NCBI RefSeq assembly: GCF_023667495.1
Contig: NZ_JAMOZL010000017.1
Location: 62,001 to 126,000, forward strand
Direction of reading: 5' to 3'
DNA from: Dyadobacter sp. MSC1_007
GTDB taxonomy: Bacteria > Bacteroidota > Bacteroidia > Cytophagales > Spirosomataceae
Length of the DNA: 64,000 nucleotides
Shown piece by piece: positions 7,932 to 14,451 of this stretch (the stretch's first letter is position 1; every line of letters starts with the position of its first letter). A model generated the notes under the pieces. That model made no database searches. It saw nothing but the letters and a program-made list of their open reading frames with translations, and was not told the origin of the DNA. Both the position numbers and the translations under genes were made by a program.

Positions 7932-9752
7932 TTAAAGCCGTCCATAACGCCAGCTGACACCCCCCTGCCAGCCAATCCATGAGCTCAAATTTTTGTTCCC
8001 CATATCAAAGCTTGGGTAACCACTGATCGGGAACGTCCTGTAACCTTTCCGGGTTTCCGCACCGTCGCTGTCAAAAATCGAGAATGAAGGCCCGGCAAAT
8101 ATCAGAATGCGCTTGTTTAGTTTATAATTGACGGCTGCCTGGAACCGGTATAAAGCCGGCATTTCCTCCCAGCTTCCCTGGTAAATATTCTGATTAAGGA
8201 TTTCAACAAAGAACCCCACTTTTTGAAACGGCAAAAACTCTCTCCCGATACCCGCACCAAAAGTGTAGATCTTGTGCTGGTTGTTAAGCCCGGTGCCACC
8301 CATCAGTATACTGTAAAATTTATGCGTCCCCATTTTCCAGGCCACATTCAATGCAGCTACCTCGCTGGCATATACCGATAAATTGGAGGTACTTTTCCTG
8401 ATAATATTGATTAAACCCAGGCTTACGCCCGACGAGCTATCTGCTATATTAATGATTCCGAGCTGCACTCCACGGATTCGTTTGGCAATGTTGAACGGCG
8501 CCAATTGCAGTCCTTTAATATCCTTTGCAAAGTTCACGCCCCCGGATATCTGAGTGGCCTGAGTCTCACTTTTGGCGAAATTAGCGGCACCAGCAATTTG
8601 AATGCCCTGATATGGCCCCAAAACCTGGTTGTATCCACCAGAAATTTGCGCCCCGTTTCCGCCGTCACGGATCAGGCTCATAGCGCCCGAAATCTGCACT
8701 CCGCTGATCTTGCTACCCGCGCGACTTAAAAAGCCGCTCACCTGCACCCCGTCAACATGCCGTTTCACATTGCCACTAAAACCCGAAACCTGCACTCCGC
8801 TCAGGGAATCAAGGATATGATTGCCAAAACCAGCTACCTGCGCCCCATGTACATGGCCGGAAACGATATTGAACATACCGGCGACCTGCGCAAAACGGAC
8901 GTCCTGTTTGGATATGTTAAAACCTCCGGCAATTTCCACTCCGCTTACGCCAGCCGTGTAGCCGCCCAAGACGTTAAGAGAAAACTTGTTGACCACTTGC
9001 GAGCTCATACGTCCGTGCGTTCCCAACCCGGGCGTGAGCGAGGCCTGGTAGGGCAACGCGACAAAGAACCGCCCGATATTCCTGCTTTGCGCCCGTAACT
9101 TCGACGAAAGGAACAAACGTCCGAGCCAGGTGGATTCACCTTCCGAATAGCGCACGATCAGCGGATCAAGGTCGACAGCTTGTTGCGCAATCCTGATCTG
9201 CTGGTTGGCCTCGTCAGCGGAATGGATAACAATCGTCGTATCGCCGTAACCTACCTTACTGATGGTGAGATTAACTGGAAAACTTCTGTCTTTTAACCGT
9301 AGCCTGAATTCGCCGTCGTCCCCGGAAAGTGTCGAAATCAATAATTGGCGGGAATAAATGCTCGCATAATCCACGGGTTTACCGGTTTCAATGTCAACGA
9401 TGTGCCCGGTTATATGCAATGTCTTTTCTTTGGCGGCCGGGAGTATGATCAGATAGTCCCCTTTCTCACGGTATTGATAGTTATTTTTGAAAAGCTGATC
9501 CAAAACCTGCTTCACACTCCTTCCGGACGCATTCAGCGTAACTAAGCTGTCGCCGGGAATCAGATTGCTGTTGTAGGAAAAGTAAAATTTCCCCTGGTCC
9601 CCTATCATCTTCAAAACAGCAGAAACCGGCTGCTCTCTCACGGAGACATCAACCGGTTTTTGCAATATCTGCTGGGCAAAACAGCAACACGGGACCACAA
9701 TGAAGATGACAGCGAGTCGTAATGCATTGCGGAATATAAAAGTTTGATTCAT
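7932..9752 (-). CDS. STN and carboxypeptidase-like domain protein with surface repeats
   Basis: 606 aa. A signal peptide (~1-27, ending CFAQ) is followed by an STN domain (~35-105; LKMIGDQGKFYFSYN, SVKQVLDQLF), the domain that contacts FecR-type anti-sigma factors in TonB transducers. Next comes a carboxypeptidase-regulatory-like beta-sandwich (~110-195; GHIVDIETGKPVDYASIYS). Residues ~265-450 then hold about 13 repeats of the G-h-Q-h-(A/S)-G-x-x-N type, homologous to those of the gene at 4659-5756. The end (~455-606) is beta-rich. The usual TonB plug and 22-strand barrel are absent. It is encoded 15 nt after a FecR gene, itself after an ECF sigma gene, so it is probably the surface sensor or effector of that trio. 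Confidence 0.8.
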   Translation of the reverse strand: MNQTFIFRNALRLAVIFIVVPCCCFAQQILQKPVDVSVREQPVSAVLKMIGDQGKFYFSYNSNLIPGDSLVTLNASGRSVKQVLDQLFKNNYQYREKGDYLIILPAAKEKTLHITGHIVDIETGKPVDYASIYSRQLLISTLSGDDGEFRLRLKDRSFPVNLTISKVGYGDTTIVIHSADEANQQIRIAQQAVDLDPLIVRYSEGESTWLGRLFLSSKLRAQSRNIGRFFVALPYQASLTPGLGTHGRMSSQVVNKFSLNVLGGYTAGVSGVEIAGGFNISKQDVRFAQVAGMFNIVSGHVHGAQVAGFGNHILDSLSGVQVSGFSGNVKRHVDGVQVSGFLSRAGSKISGVQISGAMSLIRDGGNGAQISGGYNQVLGPYQGIQIAGAANFAKSETQATQISGGVNFAKDIKGLQLAPFNIAKRIRGVQLGIINIADSSSGVSLGLINIIRKSTSNLSVYASEVAALNVAWKMGTHKFYSILMGGTGLNNQHKIYTFGAGIGREFLPFQKVGFFVEILNQNIYQGSWEEMPALYRFQAAVNYKLNKRILIFAGPSFSIFDSDGAETRKGYRTFPISGYPSFDMGNKNLSSWIGWQGGVSWRYGRL

Positions 9753-9767
9753 TCCGAAAGATAAGCG

Positions 9768-10757
9768 CTATTTCAAAATGATCTGCCTTCCCTGATGTTC
9801 TACTTTGACTGTAAGGGTTTCACTGATGATACCCAGAATGGTTTCGAGGTTGTTTTGGTCGAAGGTGGTATTGATCGGTAAATGTCTCAGCCCGTCGTTT
9901 CCGATGACGATATCTGCTTCGTAGGCTTCATTGAGGATTTCCACGAGCCTCCACAGCGGCGTGCCGTTGCAGACCAGTTTGTTGGTACGATAGTAATTAT
10001 AGAATTCGTCCTCCGTCTGACTTTTCAGCAATCCAGAACCCCTTTTCATCACCGTTACTTCCTCCCTCGGCGTGAGTGTCACTTTACGGTGATCTTTCGA
10101 AACTTCGACGATACCTGTCTCGACGATAACCTCCGTTTGGTTTGCATTGTCCTTTACATTGAAAGAAGTGCCTACAACTCTCACTTTGACGTCATTAACC
10201 GAAATGATGAAGGGCTTCGACTTATCGGGCGTCACATGGAAAAACGCTTCTCCGGTCAATCTTACCGCCCGGGTGTCCCCATTGAACTGCTCCGGATAAG
10301 AAATAGTCGATTTTTTATTGAGCGTTACCACCGAGCCGTCGGGCAATGTATCCGTCAATGTCTCCATGCCCGAGCTTACGGTCAGCAGCTCATTGGCATT
10401 GGTCCGGGTGGCCGCCAGGTAGCTCAGCCAACCTACGCCGGCTGTCATCATTACCATGGCGACCATTCTGAGTATCCTGAAAAACGGTTTGGGATACAAC
10501 GCGACCACCTCCGGCTCCTCCGCGACAATCCGCGTCCTTTTCCGGAACCGCTCCCATGCGGCGTTTTCGTCAATCGTACTGTGCACTGCCAATTGCTTAC
10601 TCTGGTTCCATATCAATTCGAAATGCTCAAAGTAACGCTGGTTTTCGTCGCTGTCCGAGAGCCATTGGCTGATCTCGATCTGTTCTGCCACATTCGCTTC
10701 ATCGAGTAATGACTTGACCAGCAGGTCATCTATATTGGGATTTGTTTCTGTTTTCAT
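9768..10757 (-). CDS. FecR family anti-sigma factor
   Basis: 329 aa inner-membrane anti-sigma factor. A cytoplasmic N-terminal segment (~1-90) includes ISQWLSDSDENQRYFEHF and is followed by a single transmembrane helix (~91-110). The FecR beta-helical domain (~115-220) carries the typical LPDGSVVTLNKKSTISYPEQF and GEAFFHVTPDKSKPFII motifs. A C-terminal DUF4974 domain (~250-329) resembles an STN-fold partner module. It lies 6 nt after the sigma gene and 15 nt before the STN protein gene, the standard order sigma–FecR–outer-membrane partner. It should hold the sigma factor inactive until signalled from the periplasm. Confidence 0.93.
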   Translation of the reverse strand: MKTETNPNIDDLLVKSLLDEANVAEQIEISQWLSDSDENQRYFEHFELIWNQSKQLAVHSTIDENAAWERFRKRTRIVAEEPEVVALYPKPFFRILRMVAMVMMTAGVGWLSYLAATRTNANELLTVSSGMETLTDTLPDGSVVTLNKKSTISYPEQFNGDTRAVRLTGEAFFHVTPDKSKPFIISVNDVKVRVVGTSFNVKDNANQTEVIVETGIVEVSKDHRKVTLTPREEVTVMKRGSGLLKSQTEDEFYNYYRTNKLVCNGTPLWRLVEILNEAYEADIVIGNDGLRHLPINTTFDQNNLETILGIISETLTVKVEHQGRQIILK

Positions 10758-10763
10758 GACTGA

Positions 10764-11336
10764 TCAACTGAGGAAAAAAATTAGAAATGAGGCGGGTAAA
10801 AAATCGACCAGTTTAAGCCGGAGCAGCTTCAACGCCTTGCCCATTTGGTTTTCAATCGTCTTTACGGGCAATTGCAGGCGGTCAGCGATTTCGTGGTATT
10901 TCAATTCTTCAAACCGGCTCATCTGGAAAATCGTCCGGCATTTTTCGGGCAGCTCCCGCAATGCTATTTCCAGCCTGCTTTCCAATTCGGAGAGTTCGAG
11001 AGGATGAGAAGTGTTGTTACTGTGTTCCATTTGGTTGATGGCATACGTCTGATAGGCGTCCCTTACTTTAAGATGTTTCAGATAATTGAGGCTTTCATGG
11101 TAAACCGACCGGTAGAGGTAGCCGCTCACGGATTCGCGGATCTCGATATGGTCTGTCTTTTCCCACAACCTGCAAAACACATTCTGGACCATTTCCTCGG
11201 CCATGATATCGTCCTTTAAAATGGTGCAGGCATAAGCGTGCAGGCCTTTGAAGTGTTTTTTGAAAATCTTCTCAAAATCCGACTCCCTGTCCCTGCTTAA
11301 AACTGTGACGTGGTCATCCGCTAAGGCTACATTCAT
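10764..11336 (-). CDS. ECF RNA polymerase sigma-70 factor (Bacteroidota FecI-like)
   Basis: 190 aa from the ATG at 11336. Upstream in-frame ATGs at 11390 lie inside a strong hairpin and are unlikely. Sigma region 2 spans ~15-85 (FKKHFKGLHAYACTILKD, EEMVQNVFCRLWE). Region 4 spans ~115-175 with a helix-turn-helix (LPEKCRTIFQMSRFEELKYHEIADRL, then VKTIENQMGKALKLLR). A hydrophobic C-terminal tail is common in this family. It heads the sigma–FecR–STN-repeat protein operon and probably controls that operon and other surface genes. No TAnnTTTG box is visible immediately upstream. Confidence 0.92.
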   Translation of the reverse strand: MNVALADDHVTVLSRDRESDFEKIFKKHFKGLHAYACTILKDDIMAEEMVQNVFCRLWEKTDHIEIRESVSGYLYRSVYHESLNYLKHLKVRDAYQTYAINQMEHSNNTSHPLELSELESRLEIALRELPEKCRTIFQMSRFEELKYHEIADRLQLPVKTIENQMGKALKLLRLKLVDFLPASFLIFFLS

Positions 11337-11354
11337 TGCACTGATGATGATTGT

Positions 11355-11415
11355 TGATAAAAAAATAAGCGCCCGACTTGGGTTGTACATTGGAATGACA
11401 ACCAGTCGGGCGCTT
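11355..11415 (-). terminator. Strong hairpin with T tract between the DGTPDKRY gene and the sigma gene
   Basis: Arms 11367-11386 and 11398-11415 pair over 18 bp (AAGCGCCCGACT with AGTCGGGCGCTT, plus GGTTGT with ACAACC, one 2-nt bulge). Read on the minus strand, the stem is followed by a T-rich run. It fits an intrinsic terminator for the small gene at 11462-11746. Because it ends only ~20 nt before the sigma ATG, attenuation of the sigma operon is an alternative. Confidence 0.75.
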
Positions 11416-11461
11416 ACCCTAAATTTTCCGGCGAAATATTGCCGCTTATATTTTGATCAGT

Positions 11462-11746
11462 CTATTTTTTCTTGGCCGTTTTAGTGGTGTCGGCCTTATT
11501 GGATTTGTAGCGCTTGTCGGGCGTACCGTCTTTTTTCAGGTTTTTGTTTTCGCTGTACCGTTTGTCGGGCGTGCCGTCCTTCTTTAATTTCTTGTTTTCG
11601 GCGTAGCGCTTGTCGGGTGTACCGTCTTTTTTGGTTTTAACTTCGGTAGTCTTGTCTTTTTCAGCTTTAGCGGGTGTAGTCTGCGCAAACAACGGAGCAG
11701 TGACCGTCAGAAACGCTAGTAGCATCCATACTTTCAGGTTTTTCAT
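11462..11746 (-). CDS. Small exported protein with three KKDGTPDKRY repeats
   Basis: 94 aa. A signal peptide (~1-21, MKNLKVWMLLAFLT… ending FAQ) is followed by a Lys/Thr-rich segment and three near-identical units of KKDGTPDKRY separated by (A/S)ENKxL, then a basic tail KADTTKTAKKK. The mature part is very basic and probably disordered. Small Bacteroidota proteins with such DGTPDxRY units are known to me only as hypothetical. It is transcribed toward the sigma gene but separated from it by a terminator-like hairpin. Confidence 0.75.
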   Translation of the reverse strand: MKNLKVWMLLAFLTVTAPLFAQTTPAKAEKDKTTEVKTKKDGTPDKRYAENKKLKKDGTPDKRYSENKNLKKDGTPDKRYKSNKADTTKTAKKK

Positions 11747-11880
11747 AGTTGATACGTTAAAGTGAATGTTGGTTAAAACGTGCGCCTAAGTTACAATTTG
11801 TTACGAAAATACCTGAACCAATTTCTCCGATAAACAAAGTTTAATGAGGATTTAATGCAAAGGAACGCCGGCGCCATGCA

Positions 11881-12037
11881 CATTCCGTACCTACGGTACG
11901 GGACGTTGTTGAGCATTACCGTTTGTTACCAACATTTTGTCCCTGACGGGACATTACCATCCAATGTCCCGTCAGGGACAAAATGTCGGTGGACAACGAA
12001 ACGATTATTGACGAGGGCGTGCCGTAGGTACGCAATG
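11881..12037. repeat. REPIN-like long imperfect inverted repeat
   Basis: Two ~75-bp arms face each other. The inner parts are a perfect 24-bp inverted repeat (11932-11955 and 11963-11986, core GTCCCTGACGGGAC) around a 7-nt centre. The outer parts match over CGTACCTACGG (11886-11896) and CCGTAGGTACG (12022-12032), with a less conserved middle. This is the layout of a pair of inverted REP elements. Open frames across it have no coding character. It lies in the 431-bp gap between the DGTPDKRY gene and oxyR. Confidence 0.7.
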
Positions 12038-12081
12038 TTTTTTTGGTTTCGAGCTAAGGAATCAATTAAACTGATAATTAT

Positions 12082-12089
12082 TATCTTTG
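12082..12089 (+). promoter_or_regulatory. -7 element of the oxyR promoter
   Basis: TATCTTTG matches TAnnTTTG, ~90 nt upstream of the oxyR ATG. No TTG box at the usual spacing is evident. Confidence 0.5.
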
Positions 12090-12177
12090 CATAAACCAAA
12101 TCTATTTCGCTTGTTATTAGCCGATGGTGAGTATTACGAAGTCGGTTGGCCAGAAAAATTAGAATAAACACCTCCCA

Positions 12178-13110
12178 ATGAACATTCAACAATTAGAGTA
12201 TATAGTCGCCGTGGACAACCACCGGCATTTCGTCCAGGCTGCCGAGCATTGCAATGTAACCCAGCCTACCCTGTCGATGATGATCCGAAAACTGGAAGAA
12301 GAACTGTCTGTAAAGATATTCGACCGTACCAAACAGCCCATTGTGCCTACCAGTATCGGACGCCAGATCATCGATCAGGCTAAAACCATTTTACGGGAAG
12401 CGTCGCGGATGAACGAAATCGCGAAACACTTCAATGGTAACTTGTCGGGCGAGCTGCGCGTTGGGGTGATCCCGACTATTGCTCCTTACCTGCTGCCCCG
12501 TTTTGTTAATCCTTTTATATCCAATTATTCCGATATCAAATTACATGTCTCCGAAATGATCACTGAGCGGATCATTAGCGAGCTTAAAATAGGGAATCTC
12601 GACGTCGGCATTATCGCATCTTTGTCGGAAGAAAGCAGCTTGCGGGAAATACCGCTTTACAAGGAACGCTTCTACGCTTATGTTTCGGAAAATACCGGCC
12701 TGTATGCGAAACAATACATTCTTCCAACTGACATCGAACCCAATGAATTGTGGTTACTGGAAGAAGGCCATTGCTTCCGGACGCAGATCCAGCGACTTTG
12801 TGAACTGAGCCGGAACAGCCAGTTTGGAAACAGTTTCAGCTACCGGTCGGGCAGCATCGAAACACTGATCAGGATGGTGGAGCGAAACGGCGGGATCACG
12901 ATTCTTCCCGAAATGGCAGTAATGGAGCTTTCCGAAGAGCGCCTAAAACATATCCGGCATTTCCGATTCCCGGAACCGGCGCGCGAAGTGTGCCTGATTG
13001 TCAACCGCGAGCAGATGAAAACGCGGCTGATCGACGCATTGAAAAGCGAGATAATAGCTTGCCTGCCTTCGGAAATAGTCGGTGCGGATTCCGAGTTGCG
13101 GATTTTGTAA
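12178..13110 (+). CDS. oxyR: Hydrogen peroxide-inducible LysR-type activator OxyR
   Basis: 310 aa LysR-family regulator. The N-terminal winged helix-turn-helix is at ~1-60 (MNIQQLEYIVAVDNHRHF, NVTQPTLSMMIRKLE). The effector domain is at ~90-300. The peroxide-sensing cysteines are in place: GHCFRTQIQRLC puts Cys199 and Cys208 at the same numbers as in E. coli OxyR, where they form the regulatory disulfide. It therefore should sense H2O2 and activate antioxidant genes. No catalase or ahpC lies beside it; targets must be elsewhere. Convergent with the ATPase gene downstream, 16 nt between stops. Confidence 0.92.
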   Translation: MNIQQLEYIVAVDNHRHFVQAAEHCNVTQPTLSMMIRKLEEELSVKIFDRTKQPIVPTSIGRQIIDQAKTILREASRMNEIAKHFNGNLSGELRVGVIPTIAPYLLPRFVNPFISNYSDIKLHVSEMITERIISELKIGNLDVGIIASLSEESSLREIPLYKERFYAYVSENTGLYAKQYILPTDIEPNELWLLEEGHCFRTQIQRLCELSRNSQFGNSFSYRSGSIETLIRMVERNGGITILPEMAVMELSEERLKHIRHFRFPEPAREVCLIVNREQMKTRLIDALKSEIIACLPSEIVGADSELRIL

Positions 13111-13126
13111 GATAAAAATGTGGAAT

Positions 13127-14308
13127 TTAATGAATAAAGCCTCCCCAGATGTAACCATCAAAGATTCGCGCGGGATGCCTGCCTACTACATAAGATTCGC
13201 TGATATCCAAGTTCTTAGCAAGAGATTGCGTGTTTTTCAGATCAGACTCAGTGGCTGTTTCTTTGACCTCAAAACACTGCTTTTGATCCAGAATAAAATC
13301 GATCTCCCTTCCGGTCTTCAATTGATAGTAGGCTAACTCTCCTTTATGCAATAGCTGATTGAAAACAGCATTTTCAAATTTCGACCCACTACCCAGGTCA
13401 CCCGAAAGAGATGCAATGCCGTTATCCAGAAAATATACCTTCCTGGCTTTCACGATCTCCCGGTCAGGACTATTTGATAATACTGGAATCGTCCGGATTA
13501 GGTAGCTGCTTTCTAACAAGTAAAGATAACTTTCAACGGTTTGCCGCGCCATACCAGTTATGCTGGTCAATTTTGAAATATCGAGCTTAGTCCCGATTGA
13601 TCTTGAAAGCAATTTGATCAACTTAAACAAATTGTTCGGATTGCGGATATCAGAAAAGGATGTCAAGTCAAAATTAATATATGAACTTAGTACCTCGCTG
13701 ATCAGATCTTTTTTTTCCTCCCGGGACTCCGCTAAAACCACCTCAGGAAAACCTCCAAAATCTACATACTCGTCATAGTATGATTTCAGGCGTTCAAATT
13801 CTGCCGGGATGAACCGGGTGGCGGCTTTTACATCCAATGGAGGGGTTTTCACTCCTTTAAATGACAATAGCTCTCCAAAATTGAGTGGATAGATTTCGAA
13901 AATCTTTTTTCTTCCCGCCAGCGACTCCGAGAACCGGTTCTTCATGTAATAAGCACTCGAGCCGGTGACAATGAACTTGATATCGTAGGTGTCGTACAGA
14001 TATTTAAGCACGCTCGGCAAGTTTGGCACCAATTGTATTTCGTCGATGCAAATCAATACTTTCCTGGAAAAGTCAGTTCCCTGCCGGGTCAGGGCCTGCA
14101 CGATGGTTTCATAGTTCGGTTCTGAGAAGAGTGCCCGCACGTCGATTCTTTCGAGATCAAAGTAATGCTTTTGCGGAATATCGCATTGCGCCATCAGCTG
14201 CTTGACCAGCGTGGTCTTACCAGTCCTTCTCATACCAGTAAGCACGGTGATTTGCTTTTTGGTTGAATGACTGAGCAGTTTGGAGTAAATGTGACGCGAA
14301 AAAAACAT
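13127..14308 (-). CDS. AAA family ATPase with DUF4143 C-terminal domain
   Basis: 393 aa. The Walker A motif is GMRRTGKTT (~25-33). Walker B is VLICIDEIQ (~84-92), followed by a sensor-like FIVTGSSAYYMK and the family motif SLAGRKKIFEIYPLNFGE. Residues ~200-390 form the DUF4143 part, which ends with a restriction-endonuclease-like core (YYQLKTGREIDFIL, CFEVKETATESDL). These ATPases are common, variable in distribution across strains, and of unknown role; links to mobile or defence functions have been suggested for relatives. Transcribed alone, behind tandem palindromes at 14340-14430. Confidence 0.88.
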   Translation of the reverse strand: MFFSRHIYSKLLSHSTKKQITVLTGMRRTGKTTLVKQLMAQCDIPQKHYFDLERIDVRALFSEPNYETIVQALTRQGTDFSRKVLICIDEIQLVPNLPSVLKYLYDTYDIKFIVTGSSAYYMKNRFSESLAGRKKIFEIYPLNFGELLSFKGVKTPPLDVKAATRFIPAEFERLKSYYDEYVDFGGFPEVVLAESREEKKDLISEVLSSYINFDLTSFSDIRNPNNLFKLIKLLSRSIGTKLDISKLTSITGMARQTVESYLYLLESSYLIRTIPVLSNSPDREIVKARKVYFLDNGIASLSGDLGSGSKFENAVFNQLLHKGELAYYQLKTGREIDFILDQKQCFEVKETATESDLKNTQSLAKNLDISESYVVGRHPARIFDGYIWGGFIH

Positions 14309-14339
14309 GAAATTTTTACTATTTTATAAGTGTATCACA

Positions 14340-14430
14340 AAAATAGTAATACTATTTTATAACTGCACTATCAAAATAGGATAACCATTTTAATATCATG
14401 CTATGAAAATAGTAATACTATTTTATAACT
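14340..14430. repeat. Two copies of a 25-bp palindromic direct repeat, possible operators
   Basis: The same 25-nt unit occurs at 14340-14364 and 14406-14430, 66 bp apart. Each contains the perfect palindrome AAAATAGTA-A-TACTATTTT. Partial copies flank them: ACTATTTTATAAGTG near 14319 and AGAATAGTAAATA near 14439. They sit directly upstream of the DUF4143 ATPase ATG (14308) and just after the PolX stop. The arrangement suggests a repressor-bound control region; which protein binds is unknown. Confidence 0.6.
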
Positions 14431-14451
14431 ACACTTTAAGAATAGTAAATA

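Noticed and set aside
8505..9098. Plus-strand frames opposite the STN-repeat gene
   Set aside because: They arise from the repeated codons of the minus-strand gene and have periodic shadow sequence.
11855..12192. Two open frames (one per strand) between the DGTPDKRY gene and oxyR
   Set aside because: Both run through the inverted repeat, and their products mirror the repeat arms; no protein-like character.
14340..14430. Possible start of a CRISPR array
   Set aside because: Only two full repeat units, AT-rich palindromes, no regular spacers and no cas genes.
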